A stretch of DNA of 44,128 nucleotides from JBAXBF01 sp034429745 (GCA_034429745.1 DAOUFY010000158.1:1-44128); one strand, 5' to 3'. Positions 24,825 to 32,767 are shown, counted from the first letter of the stretch. Program-made: numbers and translations. Notes: a model not told the origin generated them from the letters alone.

Positions 24825-25262
24825 CTAAAAAGAAAAGGTGGTTTCCACTTCAGGGAGTCTTCCAAGTTCTATATGCTCTTCCATGCGCACTTGACCGCGC
24901 ATATGAGCACCTTCCTCAGTGGTAAAAGCAGTAGTAATCACATTCCCCCACACCCGTCCTGTGCTGCGAATCTCTAAACGTTCGGTTACAATATCACTGC
25001 GCACTGCTCCCGCTACAATAACAATATTACAGCGGATATTATTGCAAATTACCCTGCCTGTTTCCCCTATGACAAGAATACCTCTTAAGTTAATATCCCC
25101 TTCAAATGTTCCTTCGATGCGCACACCACCCATTCCATGCAAGTTGCCTCTCCAAGTAATTCCTTGGCCCAGCACCGAGGTTACCCGCTCAATAGGTTGA
25201 GATGCAGCCGGCATTGTTTGGGCGTTAAGTGTTGGTCTTGGTTCAGTAAATCGTCGAAACAT
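24825..25262 (-). CDS. Bactofilin
   Basis: A 145-residue bactofilin (DUF583 domain). The core, about residues 30-125, is a series of short beta-strand repeats such as GVRIEGTFEGDINLRGILVIGE and LEIRSTGRVWGNVITT, which build the right-handed beta-helix. N- and C-terminal tails are short and disordered, and there is no transmembrane segment. Bactofilins polymerise without nucleotide into filaments at the membrane and often organise cell-wall enzymes. GGAGG lies 4 bases before the ATG. It overlaps the end of the 3-methyladenine glycosylase gene by 20 bases, so it is the last gene of that three-gene operon. Confidence 0.93.
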   Translation of the reverse strand: MFRRFTEPRPTLNAQTMPAASQPIERVTSVLGQGITWRGNLHGMGGVRIEGTFEGDINLRGILVIGETGRVICNNIRCNIVIVAGAVRSDIVTERLEIRSTGRVWGNVITTAFTTEEGAHMRGQVRMEEHIELGRLPEVETTFSF

Positions 25263-25860
25263 AGAACCTCCATGGAATATCCTTCCAAGGTTGTGGCACG
25301 CTGAATAATCCTATTCTCGCCGATCTTTGTACCTTATCATCCGAAAAAGTTACTCCTCGTTCTATGCGCAGCAATGAACTTGGAGAACATAAATCACACC
25401 CATTGAAACTGCCGTCAATCCCTAAAGCTTGGCAAAGTTTCGCTGGGCCATTTGTCCATTGCGATCGCGGGACACTTCCCCTCTTTTGAGCGATAAGATC
25501 TTCACCTTCAACAGGGTGTATTGCCCGAATTAATACCGCGGCTGGAAATCCCACTTCCTCGGTTACCACGTTAAGCAGCCAATGCATGCCATAGGTAAAA
25601 TACACATAAGCCCGGCCAGCTTCACCAAACATTACCTCATTGCGTGCGGTTTTGCCGCGGCTTGCATGACAGCCTAAATCTTCTTTGCCTATATAAGCTT
25701 CAGTCTCAATAATTATGCCTGCTATCTGCTGTCCATAATAGTCGCGCACCAGCTTTGCGCCAAGAAGATCTCGGGCTACTTGTAATGTATCCCTTTGAAA
25801 AAATGAACGTCCCAATAAATTAGAATTCAAGCCAACCTTATCCATTGGAAAAACGAGCAT
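25243..25860 (-). CDS. DNA-3-methyladenine glycosylase (AAG/MPG family)
   Basis: A protein of about 205 residues of the alkyladenine glycosylase family. LLGAKLVRDYYGQQIAGIII, ETEAYIGKEDLGCHAS (with the catalytic glutamate of the ETEAY motif), AYVYFTYGMHWLLNVV and VLIRAIHPVEG are the standard blocks, and NGPAKLCQALGID comes later. It removes alkylated and deaminated purines from DNA as the first step of base excision repair. Start options in frame are TTG 25869, ATG 25860 and ATG 25845; 25860 is preferred for the weak GAG upstream, while 25845 would overlap the epimerase stop as ATGGATAA. It overlaps both neighbours. Confidence 0.93.
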   Translation of the reverse strand: MLVFPMDKVGLNSNLLGRSFFQRDTLQVARDLLGAKLVRDYYGQQIAGIIIETEAYIGKEDLGCHASRGKTARNEVMFGEAGRAYVYFTYGMHWLLNVVTEEVGFPAAVLIRAIHPVEGEDLIAQKRGSVPRSQWTNGPAKLCQALGIDGSFNGCDLCSPSSLLRIERGVTFSDDKVQRSARIGLFSVPQPWKDIPWRFYVSTIY

Positions 25861-26767
25861 CTTTCTCAAGTGTTAAACGCAGCCCTTCAATAAGAGAAAC
25901 TCGTGGTTCATAACCCAATTTTTCTTTTGCTAGTGTTATGTCAGCTTGCATTCGATCTACACCTGGGCTAGTTTGTGGATTTTCAATTACATTTATCTCT
26001 TTTTGGGTAATATTTTGGATTAAACGAACCAATTCACTAATTGAGGTACCTTTACCACTGCCAATGTTTATAATATGGCGGTTTACCCGAGGCGCATTTG
26101 CCGCTGCCACCAGTGCGGCAATAACATCATCTACATAAACAAAGTCGCGTGTTTGGGAACCGTTGCCATGTATTACGATCGTTCCTTTTCGAACAGCTTG
26201 GCGTAAAAAGTAGGGTATAACAGGCGGGTGAGATGGAGGCAAATGTTGTCCCGGCCCATAAGCGTTAAATATGCGCAAACATACTGTCTCAATTCCCCAC
26301 AGCATACCAATAGTATTAACATAGTACTCAGCTGCCAGTTTAGATACAGCATAAGGCGAATCCGGGCGAACAATACTTCCTTCTTTGATTGGCTGCTCTT
26401 CCTGAGGTCCATAAACCGCCCCAGAAGAGGCAAGTATAACGCGGCGAATACCGACATCACGCATTGCTTCCATCAGACTCACCGTACCGCCAACATTTAC
26501 GTCGTTATAATCACTTGGGTATAGTATAGATTCAGAAACGGAAACCCGCGCTGCTAGGTGAACTACGCAATCAATATCTTGCAATAAAGTCCACAGTTTT
26601 GGTCTATCCCTCACATCGCCGCGGGTAAAATGAACATCCGGCAGCAAAGCTTGCGGATCTCCAGTAGAAAGATCATCTATGCCGCGCACATGATGACCTT
26701 GCTGCACCAAGTGATTCGCCAAGGCTGCCCCTAAAAAACCAGCTACCCCACTGATTAAAAAATTCAT
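25838..26767 (-). CDS. NAD-dependent sugar epimerase/dehydratase (GalE-like)
   Basis: A 309-residue extended short-chain dehydrogenase. The NAD motif is GVAGFLG (GxxGxxG) at the N-terminus. VVHLAARVSVSES, ASSGAVYG and the catalytic YAVSKLAAE (YxxxK) follow, then RIFNAYGPGQ and RDFVYVDDV. It probably interconverts or dehydrates a UDP- or dTDP-sugar for envelope glycans; the exact substrate is not visible. A TATAAT at 26799-26794 and AAAAGGGAG before the ATG support this start. It is the first gene of an operon with the DNA glycosylase and the bactofilin. Confidence 0.9.
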   Translation of the reverse strand: MNFLISGVAGFLGAALANHLVQQGHHVRGIDDLSTGDPQALLPDVHFTRGDVRDRPKLWTLLQDIDCVVHLAARVSVSESILYPSDYNDVNVGGTVSLMEAMRDVGIRRVILASSGAVYGPQEEQPIKEGSIVRPDSPYAVSKLAAEYYVNTIGMLWGIETVCLRIFNAYGPGQHLPPSHPPVIPYFLRQAVRKGTIVIHGNGSQTRDFVYVDDVIAALVAAANAPRVNRHIINIGSGKGTSISELVRLIQNITQKEINVIENPQTSPGVDRMQADITLAKEKLGYEPRVSLIEGLRLTLEKDARFSNG

Positions 26768-26793
26768 AAGTGCTCCCTTTTCTTGATGCTCCG

Positions 26794-26816
26794 ATTATAG
26801 CACGATTTGATATAAT
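26794..26816. promoter_or_regulatory. Closely spaced divergent -10 boxes
   Basis: TATAAT reads on the minus strand at 26799-26794 for the epimerase operon and on the plus strand at 26811-26816 for the HExxH protein gene. The boxes are only 11 bases apart, so the two promoters must overlap and may exclude each other. No clear -35 boxes. Confidence 0.45.
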
Positions 26817-26834
26817 GGGAAACGTTATATAAAA

Positions 26835-28106
26835 ATGTTCATCAAGCATACTTCTATATCAAAAATCGCAAAAATCTTCTTACGCGCCATTTTCCTCTTT
26901 TTGCTGATTATCATATGCCAGCGATCAGACCCCCTTATAGGTGAGCCTGTAGAAAAAGTGCGTTACTTTACGCGTATGATTGAATTTGATTATATTTCAT
27001 GGAGTCTCGACGCTCTTTGGTTGAAATGGAATCAATGGGCTTTAGGTTCAAATACATGGATTTCCAAGACCCAGAAGCCACTATGGGTAAAAGCTGAATT
27101 AAAGCTTACGCAACGAATCATTGAAAAAGAAACTGAACTCAATCGGTTATTCAGCGATCCTCAACATGCTCATAAGACAATGGAAATTGAGCTTGCCGGC
27201 CGCGAACTCGATTTGCTCAAGCAAAAAAACCAACAGCTTGCCCCGCTAGCCGAATCCATTCTACAGGAACAACTAAGTGAAATAATTGCTCAAAAAGGTC
27301 TTTCATTAATCGGGCAATCTTTACCTCCGCCGCTTTTCCGTACTTCACCAATGCCGCTTGCATTAGTCATTTCGCCGCGCGAAGTTATTCGTCAGGATCT
27401 GCAAATCTCTCTTGTTCCCAATCTTTCTATTAAGGAGATAACCGAACTTGAAGACTCGGTAGCTCGTTCACAGAATGTTTCTGCCTTGGTTGTTGAAATT
27501 GGTGGGGTTGGAACTTACCCAACGATGGTTATGCGTACCACAGACCTTAATTGGCTTGCTGAAGTCATTGCCCACGAATGGGCCCATAATTACTTAACCC
27601 TCCACCCTTTAGGCATAAATTACGATACAAGTCCTGCACTTAGAACAATGAACGAAACAACTGCCAATATCGTAGGCAAAGAGCTGGGTTCTGCATTGAT
27701 AACCCAATTCTATCCTGAATTAGTGCCCAAATCAACGCCACCTTCCATATCCAAAGCACCTTTTAAACAGCCTACTCCTCCAAGCTTTGACTTTAACAAA
27801 GAAATGCACAAGACAAGAGTTGAAGTGGATAGATTGCTATCATTGGGAAAAGTAACAGAAGCTGAGGAGTACATGGAGAAAAGAAGGCAAATATTTTGGG
27901 AAAACGGGTACGCTATTCGCAAACTTAATCAAGCCTATTTTGCTTTTCATGGTGCTTATGCTGATGAGGAGCAAAGTGCAGCCGGCGCTGACCCCATTGG
28001 TGAAGCGGTGCGTACTTTACGTGCCAAACAGCCTTCCTTAGCTGAATTTGTTCGTCTTATGGCGTGGATGTGGAATGAAAAGCAGCTGTTTGAAGCAATC
28101 CACTAG
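26835..28106 (+). CDS. Membrane-anchored putative zinc metallopeptidase (HExxH, uncharacterised family)
   Basis: A 423-residue protein with one N-terminal helix (IFLRAIFLFLLIIIC, about residues 14-28); the rest is probably outside. The zinc motif is H247-E-W-A-H251. NETTAN, with E274 23 residues later, would supply the third ligand, as in gluzincin-type peptidases. Residues 85-155 form a charged helical, coiled-coil-like region and residues 300-320 are Pro/Ser-rich. I do not recognise a named family, so substrate and function are open. All three zinc ligands are present, which supports a catalytic role. A TATAAT lies 19 bases before the ATG. It ends 16 bases from the convergent Nudix gene. 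Confidence 0.7.
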   Translation: MFIKHTSISKIAKIFLRAIFLFLLIIICQRSDPLIGEPVEKVRYFTRMIEFDYISWSLDALWLKWNQWALGSNTWISKTQKPLWVKAELKLTQRIIEKETELNRLFSDPQHAHKTMEIELAGRELDLLKQKNQQLAPLAESILQEQLSEIIAQKGLSLIGQSLPPPLFRTSPMPLALVISPREVIRQDLQISLVPNLSIKEITELEDSVARSQNVSALVVEIGGVGTYPTMVMRTTDLNWLAEVIAHEWAHNYLTLHPLGINYDTSPALRTMNETTANIVGKELGSALITQFYPELVPKSTPPSISKAPFKQPTPPSFDFNKEMHKTRVEVDRLLSLGKVTEAEEYMEKRRQIFWENGYAIRKLNQAYFAFHGAYADEEQSAAGADPIGEAVRTLRAKQPSLAEFVRLMAWMWNEKQLFEAIH

Positions 28107-28122
28107 ATATAGATGCTTTTTT

Positions 28123-28656
28123 TCAAATATTGAGATAAGGCTTTGCCAATAGCAAACCCGCGATAGTTTTTGCATCGCGGATCTCCCCGCTTTCAATCAT
28201 CTTATAGGCTTGCTGAGCCGTAATTACTTCAACGTTGATAAATTCATCCGGGTCTCTCTCGAGTGATTCTGGGCTTAATTGTGTAGCTAAAAACACATGC
28301 ATGCATTCTGAAGAATAACCGGGCACCATATAAAACTCGCCTATTTTCTTCAGTTCTCCTGCTGTCATGCCAATCTCCTCCTTTAGCTCGCGTGCTGCAG
28401 CCTCTATCGGGGGTTCATCTTCCTCAAGAGTGCCAGCCGGCAGCTCTAAAAGAACTTGACGAGCCGCATGGCGATATTGGCGTACAAACCAAATCTTACC
28501 CTCATTATCATACGGGAGCATGGTTACTGCTCCCGTATGTTGTACAATATCCAAGGTTGTCGTCTTGCCATTTGGCAGCCTAACCACGTCTTTTCTGACG
28601 CGAAACGCCCTTCCCTGATAGACAGTTTCGGAGGATTCAACTTCAAAGTGCTTCAT
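28123..28656 (-). CDS. Nudix hydrolase, ADP-ribose pyrophosphatase type
   Basis: A 177-residue Nudix protein. The Nudix box runs from GTLEEDEPPIEAAARELKEE through IGM and satisfies Gx5Ex7REUxEExGU. The preceding AVTMLPYDNEGKIWFVRQYRHAARQVLLELPAG and the following FYMVPGYSSECMHVFLA are typical of ADP-ribose/NudF-like enzymes, which cleave ADP-ribose to AMP and ribose phosphate. It is cytoplasmic. It starts 19 bases after the LysM lipoprotein gene, so the two may form an operon. The ribosome site is weak (GAGG). Confidence 0.9.
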   Translation of the reverse strand: MKHFEVESSETVYQGRAFRVRKDVVRLPNGKTTTLDIVQHTGAVTMLPYDNEGKIWFVRQYRHAARQVLLELPAGTLEEDEPPIEAAARELKEEIGMTAGELKKIGEFYMVPGYSSECMHVFLATQLSPESLERDPDEFINVEVITAQQAYKMIESGEIRDAKTIAGLLLAKPYLNI

Positions 28657-28675
28657 AGCGGTTATGATATTGCCT

Positions 28676-29437
28676 CTATGGAACTTGTAATACTGTGCCG
28701 GCTTTTACCTCATAGGGAGGCTTAAGATTATTTACCTGTGCCAAGTAAATAGGATCTACATCTCCAAATGCGCATGCAATGGAATATATTGTATCCCCAG
28801 CTTTTACGGTGTAGGTAGTTGGGTGTGCCAGCAAAGAACGCTGCCCATCAAAAGGCACTCCATCTTGAGGAATCTTCAATGTTTGGCCAGCAGATATTGG
28901 GCTATTCATTCCCAAGCCGTTGATATTAAGTAAACTGGTTATACTTACATTAAATCGCCGGGCAATACAATAAGGAAACTCTCCTTGTTTAATGGTGTAA
29001 GTTTGTGGCAGAGGTCCCATTGTGGGAGTTGGAATGTTTGCAGCTGCAACAGTACTGGTAACTGCCATTGTACCAATCAATGGTTGTTCTTCTCCTGGAA
29101 GGAGTTCTGATTGAGTATTTTCGCTTAATGCAGCTTGAACTGTCTGCTCTACGCTTGGCTCAAGATCATTAGGAGAAATCGTTCCCTCTTCCTTTATAGA
29201 CTCAGCTCCTTCAGCTGCAGGGGTTATTTCTGAGCCTTCAAGAGAAGCCAGGGCGGTTTGAGTCGCATATGCTTCCAAGCTTTTTGCGGGGTCTAAAACC
29301 TCGGGCGTTGCAGTATCTTCCAGAACTATCTTTTTCTCTTTAGCAGGGGGAGTAGATTTCGACATTTCACAACTCGATAAAAATACCATGAAAAGGCACA
29401 TCAATACTAAAATGATTATTACGCCCTTTTCTTTCAT
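28676..29437 (-). CDS. LysM-domain lipoprotein
   Basis: A 253-residue lipoprotein. The signal peptide ends in the lipobox FLSSC (Cys23). A 120-residue acidic, Thr/Pro-containing spacer follows. The C-terminus has two LysM domains: QTYTIKQGEFPYCIARRFNV and TYTVKAGDTIYSIACAFG, each with its INGL or VNNL motif. LysM binds N-acetylglucosamine in peptidoglycan or other glycans, so the protein probably sits on the membrane and holds cell wall. Both LysM modules carry a cysteine (YCIA, SIAC) that might pair. GGAGAAG lies before the ATG. Confidence 0.9.
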   Translation of the reverse strand: MKEKGVIIILVLMCLFMVFLSSCEMSKSTPPAKEKKIVLEDTATPEVLDPAKSLEAYATQTALASLEGSEITPAAEGAESIKEEGTISPNDLEPSVEQTVQAALSENTQSELLPGEEQPLIGTMAVTSTVAAANIPTPTMGPLPQTYTIKQGEFPYCIARRFNVSITSLLNINGLGMNSPISAGQTLKIPQDGVPFDGQRSLLAHPTTYTVKAGDTIYSIACAFGDVDPIYLAQVNNLKPPYEVKAGTVLQVP

Positions 29438-29551
29438 ATTCTTCTCCTTTTTTCCTCCGCTGTTCTTTTTCTATCACTTTATTAAATTTGCATCCGTGCA
29501 AGTTGTGTGCTAATCGTAGCATAAGGTGTCCTTTACGTCAAGAACAAGGTT

Positions 29552-30301
29552 TCACTCTTTTAAGGATAGCGGTTCTGAAGTTACCACTTCTGCTCCTGTA
29601 CCCATTTTAATTATTTCTCCCAGTTTAATTTCTAGAAAATCATCATCCCATTTTCCATGCAGCAAACGGAAAATTAAATCAAGTGTCCCATGTATAGTTT
29701 CAAATTTCCAGTGTCGTGCATTAGCAATTTCAACCGCTTTCCCCTTTAGTTCATCTTCATTGCCCAACCCCAACTCCAAAAACACCGCTCGCGTGTAATG
29801 GTTTTGCCAGCTTTCCATAACCTCTATAAGGTATTTTGCATTATCTTCCCCAAATTTCTTAACATATTCATCATAAACGGATTGCAAATCAGTTTTTTGG
29901 GTTGCTCCTAATGGAATTACTGTTCCATCCCTTCCGCTGCGCTCTAAATAATCCAAAGCAAACCAATAAGTTCCAGGGCAAGCATTAAACTGCTCTTGAT
30001 AGCGATCTCTGCTCCCTAAAAATAAAGTAATGCAATCATGAGCTCGCGGCATGATTATCGGCAAACGTGTCGCAGTAATACCTTCCAATGCCTTTCCACA
30101 TAGCCCATAAGCTAATGCAATTCTCTGGTAACGGCTAGGATCAGTATGGTCTATTTCGGCTTGAAGAATTTGGCGTAAGTTTGAAGGTTGATCATGCAAC
30201 CCTATGGGCAATAATGTGATATCAATCGTGTGTGGTGAGTTTGCTGCACACGCATAAACCATTCTTGCTAAAGATTCACAGCTAATGCATTTAATCCACA
30301 T
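29552..30301 (-). CDS. DUF1638-domain protein
   Basis: A 249-residue protein matching DUF1638 (from knowledge of the family's appearance). Features are an early CISCESLARMVYACAANSPHT, the block LLPIGLHDQPSNLRQILQAEI, LAYGLCGKALEGI and MPRAHDCITLFLGSRDRY, which holds possible metal ligands (Cys, His, Asp). The family has no proven biochemical role. It is often near corrinoid proteins and methyltransferases of methanogens, acetogens and related anaerobes. Here it is transcribed away from a corrinoid protein gene, sharing a 204-base control region. A methyl-transfer-related role is a reasonable inference from this pairing. The ATG at 30301 lacks a clear ribosome site. Confidence 0.82.
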   Translation of the reverse strand: MWIKCISCESLARMVYACAANSPHTIDITLLPIGLHDQPSNLRQILQAEIDHTDPSRYQRIALAYGLCGKALEGITATRLPIIMPRAHDCITLFLGSRDRYQEQFNACPGTYWFALDYLERSGRDGTVIPLGATQKTDLQSVYDEYVKKFGEDNAKYLIEVMESWQNHYTRAVFLELGLGNEDELKGKAVEIANARHWKFETIHGTLDLIFRLLHGKWDDDFLEIKLGEIIKMGTGAEVVTSEPLSLKE

Positions 30302-30343
30302 GAATTTTTAGGCCTATGATTCCTATTCAATTTGTTATAACAT

Positions 30344-30376
30344 TTCGTTGACGAAGTCATTATATCATGTTATGAT
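30344..30376 (+). promoter_or_regulatory. Promoter of the corrinoid protein gene with small palindromes
   Basis: TTGACG at 30348-30353 and TATGAT at 30371-30376 with an exact 17-base spacer: a good housekeeping-type promoter. TTCGT-TG-ACGAA (30344-30355) is a palindrome over the -35 and ATCAT-GTT-ATGAT (30364-30376) is one over the -10, so one or both may be operator sites. Transcription would start near 30383, giving a leader of about 120 bases. Confidence 0.6.
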
Positions 30377-30407
30377 GAATAAAATAAAGAAAACGGTTTA
30401 TCAAAAT

Positions 30408-30451
30408 ATAGGCAATGCTTCAGTAAACCATCCGATATTGCCTATTTACTG
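30408..30451 (+). promoter_or_regulatory. Leader element with two mutually exclusive hairpins
   Basis: Two interleaved inverted repeats lie in the predicted 5' leader. ATAGGCAAT (30408-30416) pairs with ATTGCCTAT (30437-30445), 9 bp. CAGTAAA (30421-30427) pairs with TTTACTG (30445-30451), 7 bp. They share base 30445 and cannot form together, because the linkers are too short for a pseudoknot. A switch between two RNA folds is possible; I see no cobalamin riboswitch consensus. Confidence 0.5.
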
Positions 30452-30505
30452 ATATCACATACTTTTATATAAATTTATACAATTTATGGAGGGCAGACAA
30501 AGATC

Positions 30506-31141
30506 ATGGAACCAATACTTCAAGAGATTTACGACAGCATTGTAGATGGTGATCAAAACAAAGCAAGGCAAAAAGTGCAACAGGCTATTGAAGCAAACAT
30601 TGAGCCAAGCAAAATCCTCAATGAAGCAATGATCTCAGCCATGAGCAAAGTTGGCCAAATGTTTGAAGAAGGCGAGTATTTTGTACCAGAAATGCTAGTC
30701 TCTGCCCGCGCAATGCAAGCAGGGCTCTCATTGCTTAAACCTCTCTTAGTGAAAACTGACTTTAAAGCCTTAGGCAAAGTAGTAGCCGGCACAGTAAAAG
30801 GTGATCTGCACGATATCGGGAAAAATCTCGTCTGCATGATGTTGGAAGGTGCAGCTTTTGAAGTAATTGATTTAGGGGTTGACGTTAGCCCAGAAAAATT
30901 TGTTGAGGCAATAAAAGAAACGAACGCTAATATCGTCGCTATGTCCGCGTTGTTGACAACCACGATGCCAAATATGAAAGTAACAATAGACGCTCTAATA
31001 GAAGCCGGCATTCGCGATAAAGTCAAAGTGATGGTTGGCGGCGCTCCATTAACTGATCATTATGCCAAAGAAATCGGTGCTGATGGTTACGCTCCAGATG
31101 CTAGTCGCGCTGCAATATTAGCCAAATCATTAGTCGCTTAA
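30506..31141 (+). CDS. Corrinoid (B12)-binding methyl-carrier protein, MtbC/MttC-like
   Basis: A 211-residue protein with the N-terminal helical cap domain (ILNEAMISAMSKVGQMFEEGEYFVPEMLVSARAM) and a C-terminal B12-binding Rossmann fold. The cobalamin motif DxHxxG is present in GDLHDIGKNLV near residue 100, followed by SALLTTTMPNM (the S-L part) and VGGAP (the GG part). Such proteins carry a methyl group between a substrate-specific methyltransferase and another methyltransferase, as in methylamine or methoxy-aromatic use. No partner methyltransferase is in the window, so the substrate is unknown. GGAGGG is 12 bases before the ATG, rather far. The promoter and folded leader upstream suggest regulation. 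Confidence 0.92.
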   Translation: MEPILQEIYDSIVDGDQNKARQKVQQAIEANIEPSKILNEAMISAMSKVGQMFEEGEYFVPEMLVSARAMQAGLSLLKPLLVKTDFKALGKVVAGTVKGDLHDIGKNLVCMMLEGAAFEVIDLGVDVSPEKFVEAIKETNANIVAMSALLTTTMPNMKVTIDALIEAGIRDKVKVMVGGAPLTDHYAKEIGADGYAPDASRAAILAKSLVA

Positions 31142-31154
31142 AACGGTAGGATGC

Positions 31155-31745
31155 TTACTCCATCTCCAAAAGGCGCTGATAATCCTCAGGAGTATCAATA
31201 TCAAACAAGATTCCCGCATCATCCCAAGGGACTTGAGTTATTTGATACTTACTAAGGAGAGCCCGCCCGCCTTGATCACCTATAAGTTGGGCGAGATCTG
31301 CAAAAACTTCCCGTGAAAACAGCAAAGGATTACCGCGTTGTTCACCAACGTATGGTGCAATTACTGTAGCATGTGTTCGTTTAAAGGTATCGCTCAGCAA
31401 CGTTAGCAACTTCGCAGGTACAAACGGCTGATCCGCCAGTAAGAAAATTGCAGCTTCAGTCTCAACCGGCAACGCTGCAATCGCTGCTCGCACTGAAGTA
31501 CTTTGTCCTTCTTCCCAATTTGGGTTATAGATAAGGTTAACAGGAAACCCGGACATTACCTGTTGGATATCCTGATGATATGCTCCACTGATGACCAAAA
31601 TTGGGCATAGTTCTGCCTCCCTCGAAGCTTCTATTAAATGCACCAATATTGGTTTTCCTCTCCACCTCAACAAAGGTTTAGGATACCCCATCCTTTTTGC
31701 CCCACCGCCAGCGAGTATTACTGAGGCTATCTTAGTATTCTCCAT
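31155..31745 (-). CDS. MocA-like nucleotidyltransferase (molybdenum-cofactor type)
   Basis: A 196-residue nucleotidyltransferase. The N-terminal SVILAGGGAKRMGYPKPLLRWRGKP is the MobA/MocA signature; then SGAYHQDIQQV, NPNWEEGQSTSVRAAI and FLLADQPFVPAKLL. It is closer to the MocA type, which adds CMP to molybdopterin, than to MobA. It probably matures the cofactor of a molybdo- or tungsto-enzyme; the partial molybdopterin subunit at 1-545 is one candidate client, about 30 kb away. It starts 16 bases after the coiled-coil membrane protein gene, so the two may share a transcript. The end is convergent to the corrinoid gene, 13 bases apart. Confidence 0.85.
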   Translation of the reverse strand: MENTKIASVILAGGGAKRMGYPKPLLRWRGKPILVHLIEASREAELCPILVISGAYHQDIQQVMSGFPVNLIYNPNWEEGQSTSVRAAIAALPVETEAAIFLLADQPFVPAKLLTLLSDTFKRTHATVIAPYVGEQRGNPLLFSREVFADLAQLIGDQGGRALLSKYQITQVPWDDAGILFDIDTPEDYQRLLEME

Positions 31746-31761
31746 CTCTTTCTTAATTACT

Positions 31762-32574
31762 TCAGTTAGTTTTTGATGATGTCAGCAGTATGACCCCTTG
31801 TACGATTAATCCTAATTGAGACAAAGCAAACCATCCAAAAAAGATCAGCATCCCTACTACTAGCCCATTCAACCACTTTGGGAGCAGCTCTTTCATATCC
31901 CTAAAGTAAGGCTTCAATTCTAATAGCATCTCATGATATTGACTAATGACTTTTTTTGCGGTATCTAAAGAATCATGAATCTTTTCCATTTGGGTTTGAG
32001 CTTTTGTAAGTTGAGTTTGCATCTCGCTCATGTTCTGCTTGATTTCTACAAAATCATCTTCAACACCCTTAAAGGTATCCGGCAAATTACTTAAACTAAT
32101 TGAAACTTCTGTAAGAGCTTGACTCATTGGTTTTTCTGGATTATATTGCTTGCCAATCAGTGGAATTGCGGCAATTAAGCTCAGGGTATCATCAATTAGT
32201 CTTGCGCTAGTTGCAGCTGAATCCAATGCTTCGCGGGTGGCTGTAATAGTATCGGGCAAAGTTTTACCACTGAGTATTATCGCTGTATCAAAAAAATGAA
32301 GTGAATTATTTAAGGTAGAATTTGTTGTTTTTAAGCTATCCTCTAAATTGTTCATACTCTCAATTGCACTGTCGGTAGCTTGCGAAGCTGAAATCAATCC
32401 TTCCTCTGTTACATCTATCGTCTTAAGCACTAAACTCAACGCTGAAACACTGCGGTCAATAATAAGTAATTTTGCCCGGATGACAAAAAAACTTCCCGCA
32501 ATACACATTCCAATTCCCATAAAAGCGAGGAGCAGTAAAATTAAACCTATGGCGCGCTTTAATAAAATTTTCAC
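31762..32574 (-). CDS. Membrane protein with long periplasmic/extracellular coiled coil
   Basis: A 270-residue protein started at GTG 32574, supported by GGAGGGA six bases upstream. One hydrophobic helix is at each end: IGLILLLLAFMGIGMCIAGSFFVI and LVVGMLIFFGWFALSQLGLIVQGVI. The region between, about 190 residues, is mainly helical with heptad-like spacing (VEDDFVEIKQNMSEMQTQLT, MEKIHDSLDTAKKVI). I do not recognise a named family; the layout resembles membrane proteins that bridge or sense across the envelope. It precedes mocA by 16 bases and faces clpC. Function unknown. Confidence 0.7.
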   Translation of the reverse strand: MKILLKRAIGLILLLLAFMGIGMCIAGSFFVIRAKLLIIDRSVSALSLVLKTIDVTEEGLISASQATDSAIESMNNLEDSLKTTNSTLNNSLHFFDTAIILSGKTLPDTITATREALDSAATSARLIDDTLSLIAAIPLIGKQYNPEKPMSQALTEVSISLSNLPDTFKGVEDDFVEIKQNMSEMQTQLTKAQTQMEKIHDSLDTAKKVISQYHEMLLELKPYFRDMKELLPKWLNGLVVGMLIFFGWFALSQLGLIVQGVILLTSSKTN

Positions 32575-32701
32575 AGCTTATCCCTCCATCATTGCCATTA
32601 ACTATAGGAAATCACCTCTTATCCGTAATACTAGTATATCATGCAAACATTTTCTTATGCAGATTTAATAGAATAATGAACAATGCAGTCTTCGCAGATG
32701 A

Positions 32702-32747
32702 TATAATATATAAAGAAAAAAGCTAACCTTGCTAACAAAAATGTTAG
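32702..32747 (+). promoter_or_regulatory. clpC promoter -10 and leader hairpin
   Basis: TATAAT at 32702-32707 predicts a start near 32714 and a leader of about 54 bases. CTAACA (32732-32737) and TGTTAG (32742-32747) form a 6-bp hairpin with an AAAA loop, and GCTAAC is repeated directly upstream at 32722. This is not the CIRCE or CtsR consensus that I know. Its place just before the ribosome site could affect translation of this stress gene. Confidence 0.4.
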
Positions 32748-32767
32748 AAGAAAAGGGTAATTAATTT

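Noticed and set aside
30408..30451. H-type pseudoknot from the interleaved repeats
   Set aside because: The order A-B-A'-B' fits a pseudoknot, but the A' and B' arms share a base and the 4-base linker cannot span both stems, so competing hairpins are more likely.
30383..30505. Cobalamin riboswitch before the corrinoid gene
   Set aside because: No recognisable B12-box or multi-helix core; the leader is only about 120 bases.
32702..32767. CIRCE or CtsR operator before clpC
   Set aside because: The repeated GCTAAC and short CTAACA/TGTTAG hairpin do not match TTAGCACTC-N9-GAGTGCTAA or the GGTCAAA repeats.
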